A stretch of DNA of 64,000 bases from Trichobilharzia regenti (taxonomy: Eukaryota > Platyhelminthes > Trematoda > Strigeidida > Schistosomatidae), in assembly GCA_944472135.2 (NCBI GenBank), contig OX235267.1:16289452-16353451 (forward strand). The letters run 5' to 3'. The notes beneath the pieces are model-generated. The model did not search any database. It had not been told where the DNA came from and was given only the letters and a program-made list of their open reading frames with translations. A program made the position numbers and the translations under genes. Shown here in pieces: positions 10,520-22,915 of this stretch. The first letter of the stretch is position 1, and each line of letters begins with the position of its first letter.

Positions 10520-11610
10520 ATTCAATCAAACGCATAAGTTAGTTTGTCTAAAATATACTTCATACACTTTTATCTCTCTGCTAAACTCAGGAAGGTAACT
10601 AGCTATAAACACTGAGGCAGTTACATGTTCGTAGATCAAGTACTCTTCGTTCAGAATCCCATACAATCCCTTATTTATCACCAGCAATAGTATGTGCTGC
10701 CTGGAAATTAGGTTTAAAGGTACTACAATATCTGTCCATTTTATACGAGACCAGAGTTATCTGATATCAGAAAGTAATTACAGTCATCTATCACTGTCAT
10801 TACTTTTGTGCTGCAGTATCCTGTGTTTCAGTTAGTATGTCAAGTTGCCAGTATCCAAGATGTTACTGATGTGAATCAGGTATTGACTCTCTGATCTCAT
10901 GAGCTCAAGCTTAATTGAGTTGCATGCATTATCACAAATTGGTGTTTTTTTTTAACTCCAGCCATTAACCACTCAGAGAATTTTCTCGTGAACACGAGTA
11001 AACTGGGGAGAACCTGGGTAACATTACCGTCTAAAAGTGGGGTGAGTGGAAAAGTAAGGTGTTTCTGGAACTGATATGGGTAACATAGGAAAAAAATGAG
11101 TAAAACCTGGGAAGTTTGAAAAAGTGGGTAGTTAGCTTTGTTGAAAACACTGGGTAGGGGTTGAGTAAGAACAGATGAAATATGGTTTTTATGTCGCATT
11201 CTACTCAGTTTTTGCTCACATATAGTCCAATCATAACTGTTCATTTAATTCATATTTTGCCCACTTTCCTCATGAGCACACTCCAACAATAAGATAGTCA
11301 CAGTAAGTGCTGTTTATCTTTAGACAAATTGGAAGCGATAACTCACCAATTACTTTGGTCTACAAACTCAATTCTAACTCTGATCTATCCTTAACCGTAA
11401 TCTATCCCTAAATAACCCTAATTAGATTAACTGAAGCTTAACATGTTCCTTGTTTAAGCTTAAACTTAACATTTCCTTAACTTAAAACTAACTATGTAGC
11501 CTGTTCAATATCCTTACACTTCAGTCAATACTATTTTTCCATGAATATAGTCTTGTTTACCTGATTTTACTGCCTTGCTTCGATTTGACATTCTGAGACA
11601 CTTGCTATGA
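10520..11610. other. Stretch without recognised genes or elements
   Basis: CREC intron 2. A 115-codon minus-strand open frame at 10897-11244 resembles nothing I know and has no splice-site support. Irregular TAACCCTAA-like and TTAAC-rich sequence occurs at 11390-11510. Confidence 0.35.
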
Positions 11611-12560
11611 GAAGTCCGTTAAGGCTCTTTTTAGCAGATATCTACATGTCCTACATTGAGAGTTTATCGGAGGATTTAATCGAAAATGTGCCACTTTTTT
11701 ATAGAAGATGTGTAGATGATACTGTAATCATAAGTGATAAGCGCCTTGTTCTGCAACCTCAGTTTTAAATCGAATGGATGAAGTCCGGAATAGCATATCA
11801 CTTACATCTGTCTATAGAAGAGGAAGATAATTGTTTATCTTTCCTAGACATATTGCTTGGTCGACGGCTTGATAGGTCAATAAAACGAGCCTTAGTGAGC
11901 GAGGTGCCTCTTCAGTAGAATCCAACAAATATGCACTGAAGACACACTTGATGAAGGAGAAAGAAAGTTGACACAAATTCTGGCTGATAATAATTATCCA
12001 GACAAGCTGATCAGGAGATATAAAGTAATCAGAACACCAAGACCCACTCTACAACTCCCCCTTAAGAAAGACGTGTACATCAAGCTAACCTATATGGGGC
12101 ATCACAGCAGCTTGATAACTAGACAGAGATTGCACATTGCAGCTAATATCATAATAGTTGAGAATGTGAAGCCAATATGTTCATCCATCTAAGCCCTTTG
12201 AACATGCGAAAAATGATGTTACATCTCACTGTATTTAACACTTTGAATGTACGTGTGGATACACTCAGATACATAGAAGGGAGGACTCATCGATCCCTGC
12301 AAGTAATGGCTGGCTTCACAGCATATTCCTAAATGGCTGCAGAAGCAAATCCCAAAACCCATCAGTGGCAATAAGAGGAGGCCTAACACCGCTACTGAGA
12401 AACACATTGCAGAGGAGATAGGACATAAAATTTATGTTTCCACAAGTCTTTTAAACTTATTTATAAAACTTGTTTGGGGGAGGGCGTATCCTGAAGTTTG
12501 TGGAAGCCGTAGCTGGCAATTAGGAAGTTTAAACAACCTTTATGCGTTCAAAGCAACAAT
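11610..12560 (+). mobile_element. Penelope-like element, RT end through GIY-YIG, degenerate
   Basis: The plus-strand conceptual translation has a LFLADIYM segment, then FYRRCVDDTVIISD, the RT catalytic block of PLEs (usually RYVDDT), and LSFLDILL. After about 11950 come NYPDKLI, typical of the RT to GIY-YIG linker, and FECTCGYTQIHRRE, a broken GIY-YIG core. It is 5'-truncated and has many stops. Confidence 0.65.
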
Positions 12561-12964
12561 TCGTCATCACCACACTAAACCACCTTCGTTGGTAAACTTT
12601 GTTTTGATACTAGCCAGTGGAGATGTACTATTGATTACCTCTGTTATTTGGTTTAGTGACTGATCTTCATTCTTATTTTCACCTTCAATATGTCCTTTTA
12701 ACTTGACTTAACTAAGTCTAATTCTATTTCCCACCTCTTAACTCTTTATTCGTTTCATTCATGTATACACATTCCTATGACAAATCCGTATGTGATCAGA
12801 CTGTTCGAAATGTCCTGCGCAAATACATTACGCGTGCGATTCACACAAATTTGGTCTTCTTTTTGCTTTGTCTAAATTCATTAAGAAAACTAAGTGTTTT
12901 AAATTCTGAGGTCATCGGCGAGTTTGCACCACTTGACTGTTTAAAATTTAACTTCTCTAGATAG

Positions 12965-13650
12965 GACTTCAAATAAACATGTAGAAGACTAAAGTAATGA
13001 AGACAGCCAACTAACTATAACAACAACAACAAACACTAATCACTATCAACAGAATAAATTTGAAAGAGGTTGCTCATCACATCATTTATCTCGCCTCGGC
13101 AACAACGTTTCAACTATAGGCACCAGCATAGAGGACTATGTCAAAACTAGCCAGCATTGGAAAGGCGAAACAGATACTGATTACTCTGACATCAGTGTGG
13201 AAATCTGCTGCACTCAGCGCAGTGAACAAAATGCAGTTATGTCAGTGAATCAGTCAGTACTTCTCGCACATGGATCAATAACTTGGCCGACGCATCACGT
13301 GACTCACTTGCAACTTGCAGACTTTCATTGTCAACTGCCTTAGTTGATTGCATACTAAAGATGAGGTGACCAGAAGACTGGATAAGAAGCGAGAGAATAT
13401 GAGAATGCAGCAATCTACAGGCTATTGCCGATGAAATTGGAGATGTATTGGAAACACGTTGAAGAGACTGCCGAAAAACACCAGGCTTAACCTCGAGAGT
13501 AATCTGACTGTGAAACAACTAGCTGGGCCATGGGCAATTGTGGGACCGGCTGAAGAGGAATGCTGAGAACATGATAGATTGGATATGAGCTGATGAGACC
13601 TTATGTTCCACTCAGAACCCACGGGAATAATAATAACAACAGTTTTTATT
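12965..13650 (+). mobile_element. RTE LINE 3' fragment
   Basis: A plus-strand match to the family's connector and tail, running from the ACAACAACAACA tract near 13020 to the terminal tatgttccactcagaaccc and ATA repeats at 13597-13640. Degenerate. Confidence 0.6.
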
Positions 13651-13654
13651 TTAT

Positions 13655-14325
13655 TTTAAGTCTTACAACGCGATATTATTTCTTAAAGATATTGACAATA
13701 AGAAGTCAGCTTACTTTTTTAGCCAATCATTTGTGTGAAATAGACATAAAGCATAGACAACTCTGATTGGTTAATATAGCGAAAAACCTTGCCATAGGTT
13801 GGAAAATGACCTTGCTGTCATGTCAGTTAGATCTGACTCATCTCATAGAGTTAGATAGATATACTAATTATCTGATTACACTGAAATTAGATCAATTTCT
13901 ATGCACACATACATAATTATTGATTAACCAGAATGATTCACAGTGGACGTAATAGACTACAAGTAATGAGATGCATTTCAGTCGCTGTAGTAAAAATTCG
14001 ACACAGTTAACAAGTGATAATTATGAGTGCACTGAACTAATGCGGGTCAGAAAGTGAAACTCTCGATAATAGATAGGATAAGGGTATTGGAAATTGAAAA
14101 AAATACGAAAACAGAATCTAGCAAAAATTCTAAATAAAAATAGAGCAACAAATGAAACACTCTGAGACTATCATCTGCATTTAATTCGTTTGCATAATGA
14201 ATGAGTTATTGAGTAAGTCAATGAGTGATGTAGAAGCATAGTATGAGATAGAATTGTTTGGATTTAGAATTATAGTTTGCCATTAAAGAATGATTAATAA
14301 TCCCCAGTAAAAATTTGAACTTGAA
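13655..14325. other. AT-rich stretch, nothing recognised
   Basis: No exon-like or repeat-like structure was identified. It is intron 2 of the CREC gene. Confidence 0.35.
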
Positions 14326-14329
14326 GCTT

Positions 14330-15450
14330 AACTTCATTCACTTCGAAAAGGCCTTCGACAGACAGCATTGACTGAGGAGTAATTTGGAAACTGCTTTAAA
14401 TTATGGTGTACTGTGCCCAAGTCTTTATCAACCTCATTTAACAGCTAGCTCTATGACAATACCTGCCGTCACGTATCAGTCAGTTGATCCACAACGGAAA
14501 ACTCAGAGAGGTCTGGCTTTAAAGTGAATACAGAATAGAGTAAGACAAGGCTGGCTGCCTGCCTAATATCACCAACGATGATATTCTTAATTGTGGTCCA
14601 CTGACTAGATTATGTGGCACACCATGCACATGGAGTGAGTGAGAAGACAGGAATACGTTGCACCGACGGGAGAGAGAGTATGACAGAGGTTACATTCTGC
14701 ATCCACTTATCCAACCAGGAAGCACGGTTTCCACCACAGGCAGTCGGACAGCACGATGAAGATGTCAAAACGAGCCATCTAGTCAGTCGGACTGTTTCAG
14801 GAAAGCAAGACACGCCTTCATCAACCTGAAACCAATTTCGAAATCTTCTCCATTCAATCAGCCAGCCGAACAAAACAACGAGATTCTGATTCTATTCAAC
14901 ACAAATGTGAAGTCAATCAGTCAGCTCTACTATATATGTCAGAAAATTGCATTGCACGTGAGTCAGTCACGAAAAGGATTTCCAACAGGCTAGTGAAGAC
15001 CTTTATCAACAGCTGCCAATTTCGCTGGCTGTCTCCATACTGAGGATCAAATATCGGCCAGCTGGCCAGAAAGGATTAGCAACAAGAAGCACTAGCAGTG
15101 AGCAAACCAACATAGCAGCAGCCGTCTGGTCGACTAGTAAATATGTAGGAGAAAATGGAAATGGATCTATCGGACATACACACCACTGAGGAGGCTCCCG
15201 AATGACATCGCGCTCAATGCAGGCCATCACTTGATTGGAAGTTGGATGGGAAGCGAGCGACGAGTGATTGGTCAGTGCAAGTGTGATATGGAGGAGATGG
15301 TGTGGTGGGAAGCAGAAGGAGGAGATGAGAAATGATGGGCAATCGTGGGCATGGTCAGCTTAACAAAAGTGGATGGAATAGAAGAGGGTAGGGATGAGTT
15401 GTTGAGGTCCTATGTTCCACTGGGAACCCAGAGGAAAAATAATTATAATA
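14330..15450 (+). mobile_element. RTE LINE fragment, RT to 3' end
   Basis: Starts in the RT at an FEKAFD-like motif (14343) and proceeds through the connector to the terminal tatgttccactgggaaccc and ATA repeats (15408-15450). Frameshifts and internal deletions are present. It is closely related to the copies at 780 and 56240. Confidence 0.65.
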
Positions 15451-15785
15451 ATAAGTGCAGGTTTTCCAATGGTTCTTTAGCCAACGTCGGCTCATGATGA
15501 AATTCTGTAACCTATCAATCAAATCCCTACAGACCATTACTTGAATAATAATTCTTTATTATGGACATAGAGCTGTAGTGCCTGATGTAGAGGAGGTAAT
15601 CGGGAAGAATATTCTACGTTCACTAGTCTCAGTCTTTTAAAATTTTAAATAAGTGTCTTTAATCGATTAGTGTTATATTGAAATTATAATTATGTACATT
15701 AGGAACAGAGGTAACCTCAAACGAAGTCTTAAACAATTTTTTTTCCATATTAGACATAAGAATTAAACACTCCTTGGCTAACTTC

Positions 15786-15930
15786 GACGATCGTGCACAT
15801 TGTCCAGGGTTCGATTCCTGTCCAACGCGCACTTGATATCAATGGTCGGCCTGCAAAATTTGGGCTACCGATATGGCATGCTAAAAATTCCCTATATGTA
15901 CCAAAATACTATATGAAGTCAAGCTATATA
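15786..15930 (+). mobile_element. tRNA-derived SINE, family A1, 5'-truncated
   Basis: Retains the B-box half of the head (GGTTCGATTCC) and the A1 body ending near 15925. The A-box half is missing. Confidence 0.55.
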
Positions 15931-16022
15931 AAAATTAAATTTAAAAGTCTACCTATCTATTCATCTGTCTTTGTTACTGTTAAAAAATTATAATAATGTT
16001 ATCAAATTGTCAGACTCTTTAC

Positions 16023-16188
16023 CTGAACAAATAATTTTGTCTCATTTTTACTGTCCTTTCGAAATTCTTCTAATTCTTTCTCAGTATAACCGTAGATTTT
16101 GCTTGTATACTCAGACCAAGTAAGCAAGCCATCACCGTCGGAATCATATTCTCTTAAACGTGGTTTTGATGCTTCGAGATCCAGAGAC
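16023..16188 (-). CDS. CREC-family EF-hand protein, exon 2
   Basis: The exon has 166 bases: one base completing Met124, then 55 codons (residues 125-179). It contains EF-hand loop DSDGDGLLTWSE at about residues 139-150, followed by EYTSKIYGYTEKELEEF, which aligns with the region after EF2 in calumenins and reticulocalbins. The acceptor is TTATCAG and the donor GTAAAG. Splicing joins exon 1 in phase 2 and leaves in phase 0. Confidence 0.88.
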
Positions 16189-16499
16189 CTGATAAGACAA
16201 TAAACAGTTAGAAAAAAACATTTTCAAGAAAGGACTGAATGTGACTATTGCATAAACAAAAAGACAATAGTTAGATAATCATAAATTGAAGTAAAACATG
16301 AACAGGGTTAAATAACGCAATTGTACTCTATCAATTATTCAAGATCATCAAACATTAGTAATCGCCATGGGATTATTACCCTGTTTGAAAAGGGAAGGCA
16401 TAAATTACGAGAATATTTAAACAAAATTTCAAACCATTTCCTGAAGTTAAGGGCAATTTTGTTTTACCAGTTGATAAATTCGACTGAAATATCTGGTTT

Positions 16500-16800
16500 C
16501 CATTGACATATCATCTCATAGTAGGGGCACAGCAACGGTGTCTGAGGATTACCACTGATGTTGTTTGTTGAATGGTAAAAGGTAGTGGAATCCACGATGC
16601 GCATTACGAATCAGTTGGCCTAGCTGCAATGCTTTTGTGTTCTAAATGTCGGGTTCTGGGATAGAGTCTCATTGGAGATAGAGCCGCTCACTCAATGGCG
16701 ATTACAGGTATATCCAGACAATAAGTCCCAGGTAGGACAAAATACATCTCATGGACTCCACACTGCTTGCAACCATCAGCTAAAAATAACTGATGGGATT
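16500..16800. mobile_element. Sm-alpha-like HHR-SINE, inverted pair of degenerate copies
   Basis: About 16550-16615 is a minus-strand remnant (ggtagtggaatccacgatgcgcat) of the ribozyme 3' half. About 16620-16790 is a plus-strand copy with head remnant, CCAGACAATAAGTCCCAGG and TGGACTCCACACTGC. Both cores are mutated. Confidence 0.5.
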
Positions 16801-16849
16801 GTGTTGATTAAGTAAAGTAGAAGGCCATTTTGCACCGTTGGGCTCCGAA

Positions 16850-17950
16850 CACGATGAGGACCGAAACCTGCTGAAACGCAAACTGACAAGAAGTCTTCGC
16901 AGCGATTGTGATCAGTGATAGGCGACAAAAGCGAAAGAGGTGGAAAAAGCACCAATGACAGTTAACACCAAACATCTATTAAGACTTATCAGGGAAACAG
17001 GCGTCAAAAGACAAATGCTAAATGAGACAATTTCCGGGACATGTGGCACCCTAATTAGACCTCGGGATAGATGACTGGATTATTGGAAAGAACATTTTGA
17101 GGAGCATTATGACTAACTTACAACCACACTGAACTTGTCCGGCATCCAGCACCTACCAGAATGAAATGTACACATCGTTACTCCATCTGTAACTGAGGCT
17201 ACGAAGCCTACCTATAATTTGAAACGAGATAAAGAAGTAGAACCTGATGAAACCACTCAAAGATATTTTTAAGGACTGTGGTGACAACCTACTGTCTGGG
17301 TTGACTAAGGTATTAGTCAGTGTCTGAGAATCAGAGATAGTTCCATTAGACAGGTGTAAGTCACTGATTTTATCAGTTCATAAAAAGGAAGACAGGTCTT
17401 TAAGTAATAAGCAAAAACAGATTACCTTTATTAATATAGTTTGTAAACTTCTAGGTCCAAAAATCATGCATAAATTAAGCAGCCCCCAACAGAAACACAT
17501 CCGAGAAAACCAGCCAAACTATAGACCAGAATGAGAAAGTATCGGCTATATCTTCACACTTTGACATCCCCTGCAACATAGGTACTTACTGGGGTTTCAC
17601 AGTCACCATTTTTCTTAACATGAAGTCGTCATTCGATCCCGTCAACAGATAGGCTCTATGGCAATGTTTGGCCATGAAGGAAGTGTCGAGAATGTGCATT
17701 ACACCAATCAAAACACTCTACTCGAACGCATGCAGCTGTGTAAGAGCTTATGGTGAATTGTCATCTGAAGTAATGACAACCGGCGGTGTCCGTCAAGAAT
17801 ATCAACTGTCCTCTTTTCTGTTTAATTTCACCACGGATGTGTTGGTGGGATTGACTCTAATCCACTTTAGGATTGACTAGTCACTATGAAACCGTCTCAT
17901 TGACTTAGGGAAGGCGGTTGATATTGTCATCCTAACCTTCTCTCTTTGCC
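16850..17950 (+). mobile_element. Second LINE family, RT fragment (non-LTR retrotransposon)
   Basis: The plus strand conceptually encodes non-LTR RT motifs with many disruptions: MKSSFDPVNR near 17620 (the usual FDSVNR block), then ITPIKTLYSNACSCVRAYGELSSE, and GVRQEYQLSSFLFNF near 17790 (the usual GVRQGCPLSPFLFNF). It differs from the RTE copies elsewhere, and its 3' part resembles the LINE pieces at 31.9, 32.9, 36.3 and 58.8 kb. Inactive. Confidence 0.6.
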
Positions 17951-18056
17951 AGCTTTATCACTGGCTTAGCGAGGTAAAGGAGTGTGTCGGTTGGGGATCG
18001 AACCCCAGACCATGTGCATGGTCGGCAAGAGTCCTAACCGCTGTGCCACCAACGCA
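17945..18056 (-). mobile_element. tRNA-derived SINE, family A2 head, 3'-truncated
   Basis: The minus strand begins at GCGTTGGTGGCACAGCGG near 18056. It has the B box GGTTCGATCCC and the start of the A2 body (ACTCCTTTACCTCGCTAAGCC), and ends near 17945. Confidence 0.6.
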
Positions 18057-18209
18057 TAGTTGGATCAATCTCAATGGACTATTTGTTAACGACATGTTGG
18101 CACGAAAAAAAGGTGCATGTGACATTTTTCAACTCACGTTTCGCTTAGATATGATATTTGGTTATCTGTCAAAGGACATTTTTAATGCACAGCACTTCCT
18201 TAACTCCTC

Positions 18210-18335
18210 CATTATAGATACAATTTTATTTTGATAAAGTGTCACACAGTGTTATACAGTATTATTAACTGATGACCCCGTTCGAGCACAAACTACCGCT
18301 CATAATCATATCTCGCCACTCACGCAACTTTTTAC

Positions 18336-18381
<46 letters not shown>

Positions 18382-18830
18382 TGAAATTGATTAGACATTT
18401 GAATACCAGAGATATGGAAGATATTATTACCACCAGTTAGTCAAATCAGAAGAGGATAATAAATAATCTTGAAATTCCATTTCAATTCACGTACATCATA
18501 CAACATTCTAACAAGTTACTTATTATGACTAATAAAAAACACTCAACTTATTTCCCATCTGATTGCGTTTGATCAATAACACTCGTATTATTATTTCTGA
18601 ATGCTCATTATCCTATACTGATTTTTATTCAAATATCTAGTCAATTCCACACATGTATATAAATGAAGGAAAACAGTTGTGTCAATAACTTGATATGATT
18701 ATGAGCAATAATTTGTTTTCAAAACGTGGTCATCAGTTAATATTACTGTACAACACTGTGTGATTTATCGAAATAAAATCTTATCTATAAGAAAGTTATA
18801 CTCTTCCACAGTGCCCAAGTTTTTTACACA
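18210..18830. repeat. Inverted pair of PLE-terminus-like repeats around a TA tract
   Basis: 18225-18325 (plus) and 18695-18790 (minus) are related sequences in opposite orientation. Each contains cacacagtgtt.tacagta.tattaactgatga and ctcataatcatatc. A (TA)n microsatellite occupies 18339-18378 between them. The same unit recurs near 31200-31310 and 37140-37306. Confidence 0.5.
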
Positions 18831-19011
18831 TATCGTTACCTCCTCCTTCATCGCTGTAAAATATGGCCATTAAAAGTATATATGAAACGGTAAGTTATCT
18901 TTCGCCACAAAAGTTTCGGTCTTATCTCCCTATTAATTGGTATAATATGATCGAGATTAAGTGTAAAGTGCTAGGTAAAAAGAATAGGTCACTCGCTGAG
19001 GGTGTGAAGAT

Positions 19012-19290
19012 GAAGTGACTGAGATGACCCAAGTGGTCTAGTGGATAATGCTTTGACGTTTGAAACTATGGGCACTGGATTCGAGTCTCAGTGGGAAGAT
19101 CACTACTCACTGAGGAATGCAGGCATATCCAGATGACGAGTCGCAAATAGAACGAAATGCATTTTATCCTGGATTCCACTGCTAGTCACCATCCACCAAT
19201 TAAATACTAAATGCGCAGACATCGTCGAAGTATCTGCACAAGAAGCCGACGTGTCAACCTGAGTCGACTGAGCACTTCGGTACAATCAAT
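19012..19290 (+). mobile_element. Sm-alpha-like HHR-SINE
   Basis: The tRNA-like head (AGTGGTCTAGTGG, then GGATTCGAGTCTC) is followed by the ribozyme and the family tail with cagacatcgtcgaag and a segment ending near caatcaatcgacgg. This is the architecture of the schistosome Sm-alpha SINE. Confidence 0.75.
19125..19178 (+). ncRNA. Hammerhead ribozyme remnant (Sm-alpha type)
   Basis: Stem I sides CCAG and CTGG, GAAA box and cleavage triplet AUC are present. The conserved CUGACGA box reads AUGACGA, so the catalytic C3 is replaced. Stem II reads GTCGCAAATAGAAC, with two mismatches. Probably inactive. Confidence 0.65.
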
Positions 19291-19329
19291 CGACGGGGGA
19301 ATGTAAAATTCAGTTAAATGACTAGATAT

Positions 19330-19735
19330 TAGTTTGATGATTGCATTATGAGCTGACATCAGTTATAGAACAATTGGAAAATCTGCAGGGAGTAGTGGAC
19401 AGCCAACTGTTTCTTCAGACTAGTTTGGGACTGTTCATCAATACGCACTCACACCACCCCCAGGGTTCGAACCCACAAGCTTCTGGTTACAAGGCGAGCT
19501 AGCTCGTAGATCATTAAGCCAATGGGACCCAACCGATCCAATGGCCAGCCAGTTCATGAATTCTAACTTCTGCCAATTCATGACATAGCGCGACCACTTC
19601 ACAATCTCTCCTTTGATAATAAGTAACTGCCTCACCTTCAACCTGGTGTACCCTATTGGTCATGGCTTCCCACTAGAACTCCATGTAAGTACCTACCTGA
19701 ATAGGGCCAGTCACTAGTGAGTATCAAATGAATTT
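19330..19735 (-). mobile_element. HHR-SINE family B, near full length
   Basis: The minus strand runs from the leader (ctggccctattcaggtaggtact), through a tRNA-like head with GGTTCGAACCC, to a degenerate ribozyme and the tail ending atgatgaaatc-like near 19330. The ribozyme core (attgatgaacagtcc) is altered. Confidence 0.6.
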
Positions 19736-19739
19736 TCAA

Positions 19740-20387
19740 GTATTGGTTTTTGCAGGGATTTTGTTTAACTGGTTGAAGGATTTCCAAAAAACACCAATAT
19801 ATGAAAAGTGACTAGGTATTACAATCGTTGACTTGTGGTTCAGCCTTAACTACCTCCTTTCAAGACAATAATTAATTCTATGTCCTGCATTTCCGTATAA
19901 TTACGAATGATCATATGAGAATTTAAACTTCTGACTTATCGATCTGAATGATGAAAATGAATGACTCATATATGGTATACATATACATAATATTGATCTT
20001 TAGTAAAGGCAAAAGACGACATTATTAAATGACCTAACCTTTACTAATGTTTTAAATCGGTGTTCTGCTCTACCAGACTACTGTCCCCACCCAAACAAAT
20101 GTTAAATGTTCAATTGATTAAATTAAAGGAAAAGAGGTTAGCCCTGTTCTTGAATGAAATCTTATAGTAGTATTGTTAGTTAGATAGACATTTTTTGAAA
20201 GCAACATAATAATACAAGAAGTTAAAATGTTTTGATTTCTTGATAAAAAATTTAAACAACCAGATTTGTTAAATTGATAAAATTTAGTAAATATTAAGCA
20301 TGTATGTCCAAACCAAGTTCACTTTTAACAGTTTGTAAAACTTTGGGCATTGGGTATTTATGATAGTCATTGTAATAAAGTTTGTTT
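19740..20387. other. No gene or element recognised
   Basis: AT-rich intronic sequence between a SINE and PLE/palindrome sequence. Nothing exon-like was supported. Confidence 0.35.
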
Positions 20388-20427
20388 TGCATTTCCCAAT
20401 TAATGAAAAACAAAACGATATTGTTCT

Positions 20428-21323
20428 TCATACAGTTGCTTTCCTTGATGAATTTCGATAAAGAAAGGAAGACGAAATCTGTTGTATAAAATGATATCAT
20501 CATTCTATTTCACAGGTTCTCATCAACTGAACACCACTACTACCTGAAATTACAATGGTTATATAGATGATAATAACATACTTTAATGTTTGACTGGTAG
20601 TAGAGAAGAAATACTATAAAATTGACGCATCCAAAATGATGAAAGCATTACAATTTATTTAGTTTAAGATTTCATCATCAATTTACACGCTTTTAAAGTT
20701 GAACTCAAAAAACAAAAGTGGTTACAGATTATGCAATTAAGATTTGTTCAGTGAGTTTGAGATAACTAAATTAGGTGACTAATTCATGTAATCAGAATCA
20801 TAATTCAGTTACCAAGGTAGTGAGAGATTAATCACACTCTCTTTCGGTATGCATAAGTCTGGTTTGAATCGTTTGATTGCAATCGCTTCGGCAAATCGTA
20901 GCAATCAAACGATTTAAACCAGACTTATGCATGCAGAAAGAGAGTGTGATTAATCTCTCACTACCTTGGTAACTGAATTATGATTCTGATTACATGAATT
21001 AGTCACCTAATTTAGTTATCTCAAACTCACTGAACAAATCTTAATTGCATAATCTGTAACCACTTTTGTTTTTTGAGTTCAACTTTAAAAGCATACAAAT
21101 GGATGATGAAATCGTAAACTAAATAAATTGTAATGCTTTCATCATTTTGGATGCGTCAATTTTATAGTATTTCTTCTCTACTACCAGTCAAACATTAAAG
21201 TATGTTATTATCATCTATATAACCATTATAATTTCAGGTAGTAGTGGTGTTCAGTTGATGAGAATCTGTGAAATAGAATGATGATATCATTTTATACAAC
21301 GGATTTCGTCTTCCTTTCTTTAT
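20428..21323. mobile_element. Foldback insertion: 896 bp, almost entirely one palindrome
   Basis: Arms 20458-20881 and 21323-20902 are reverse complements over about 420 bp with only scattered differences, separated by a 20-base spacer (20882-20901). The unit interrupts a minus-strand PLE terminus and is flanked on both sides by cgatattgttct (20416-20427 and 21324-21335). Removing one copy of that 12-mer plus the insertion restores continuity with the PLE copy at 22880-22915. There is no coding content. A diverged single arm occurs at about 23740-23945. Confidence 0.8.
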
Positions 21324-21335
21324 CGATATTGTTCT

Positions 21336-21843
21336 ATCTTTTACTGACATTTTACTATTGAATCCTGCTTCTAATAGCTTTATCAAAGTAGTAGTGTTAT
21401 TTAACCAGAATTTACAAAATTCATTCAATGTATATACAGAACAACTTATTCATCGTTCCTCAGCATTGGGTCACGTTTGTGTTGTCAAGTTGGTCAGTTA
21501 GTACTGATAATAAAACCAGGTGTAGATTGTTGGATTTGATAAGTGTATAAGGTTATAGAAACATTGTGTATTTACATGATGAAATTACTTATCACATTCG
21601 TGTTGATTTTGTCACTTCTTGGAGGAGGGGTGGGGTGTTGTAACCAGATCAAATTCTGTTTTACTCCATCATTCCTATTCAGTTCAGGCAATTCGGAATC
21701 CACTTGATATGAAGTGCTTCTGAGGATGTCTGAAATGCTTTTTCTGGATTATTTCAAAACTGTCGAAATCAATTTTGTAGCCTGATTCTATGATGTAGCG
21801 TGTAGACGAGCAATGGCTGATGATTTTTCAAGCTTTTCTAGTT
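21336..21843 (-). mobile_element. Penelope-like element 3' region, left arm of inverted pair
   Basis: Reverse complement of 22383-22900 with high identity over more than 500 bp. The minus strand carries the GIY-YIG C-terminal coding remnant (SSAIARLHATS context) and the 3' terminus. It continues beyond the foldback insertion to 20388-20427. Confidence 0.7.
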
Positions 21844-22915
21844 CACTAACTGGATTTCTATGTGGTCGGACAACTGTATTTAGACTTCGGATCATCAGCG
21901 CAAAGATATCAGTTGTTTCAAATCTTCTTAGAGGAGCATACTCTGTGATCAGGGATGAGAAAGATAAATAAGAATAAACACCAAACATTAATGAGACTCT
22001 CAAGCAAAATAACTACCCAAAGAACTTCATTAACAAAATCAACACAGACATTAAGTACGGTCGAGAACGTATTCCGAAAACATGGACCTCAACAGTTGTC
22101 ACTCCATATAGATCATCAGAGACGTCAGACAATATCAGAAGAGTACTCAATGAGCACAACATCAGAGTTTTCTTCAAAACATAAGACACGTGCGCACACT
22201 TTTAAAGGAACTTTGTACATGTAAAAGATCGAATCCATAGAGATTCTGTATCTCATTGTGTCTATATAATAAAATGCTTGGAATGCGATGCGATATACAT
22301 CGGATAAAAATCGCCAGAGAAAAATCAAGGTGATCAGAATAAATGAGCACCATTTTAACCACGGAGAAATCCAGATGAAGTAGAAAAGCTTGAAAAATCA
22401 TCAGCCATAGCTCGTCTACACGCTACATCATAGAATCAGGCCACAAAATTGATTTCGACAGTTTTGAAATAATCCAGAAAAAGCATTTCAGACATCCTCA
22501 GAAGCACTTCATATCAAGTGGATTCCGAATTGCCTGAACTGAATAGGAATGATGGAGTAAAACAGAATTTGATCTGGTTACAACACCCCACCCCTCCTCC
22601 AAGAAGTGACAAAATCAACACGAATGTGATAAGTAATTTCATTATGTAAATACACAATGTTTCTATAACCTTATACACTTATCAAATCCAACAATTTACA
22701 CTTGGTTTTGTTATCATTACTAACTGACCAACTTGACAACACAAACGTGACCCAATGCTGAGGAACGATGAATAAGTTGTTCTGTATATACATTGAATGA
22801 ATTTTGTAAATTCTGGTTAAATAACACTACTACTTTGATAAAGCTATTAGAAGCAGGATTCAGTAGTAAAATGTCAGTAAAAGACAGAACATTATCATTT
22901 TGTTTTTCATTTATT
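21844..22915 (+). mobile_element. Penelope-like element, linker, GIY-YIG and terminus
   Basis: The plus-strand frames contain, in succession, YPKNFINKI, SETSDNIRRVLNEHNIRV, CVYIIKCLECDAIYIG (GIY-YIG core), EKLEKSSAIARLHATS and a tail ending near 22580, with several frameshifts. The terminus follows and contains TTGATAAAGC and AATGTCAGTAAAA, decayed counterparts of a hammerhead core. It is head to head with 21336-21843. Confidence 0.7.

Noticed and set aside
10897..11244. 115-codon minus-strand open frame as a gene
   Set aside because: No recognisable domain, no splice-site support and composition like its surroundings.
14614..14829. Open frames on both strands around 14.6-14.9 kb as genes
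   Set aside because: They lie within an RTE LINE tail, and both strands are open by chance.
18225..18325. Hammerhead starting at CTGATGA near 18272
   Set aside because: The CUGAUGA string is followed by no stem II and no properly placed GAAA on that strand. The conserved GAAAC motif of this repeat is on the other strand.
18339..18378. (TA)n tract as a promoter
   Set aside because: It is a simple microsatellite between PLE-like repeats with no gene next to it.
22125..22401. Minus-strand open frames of 67-75 codons
   Set aside because: They are antisense to the PLE linker and GIY-YIG coding sequence.
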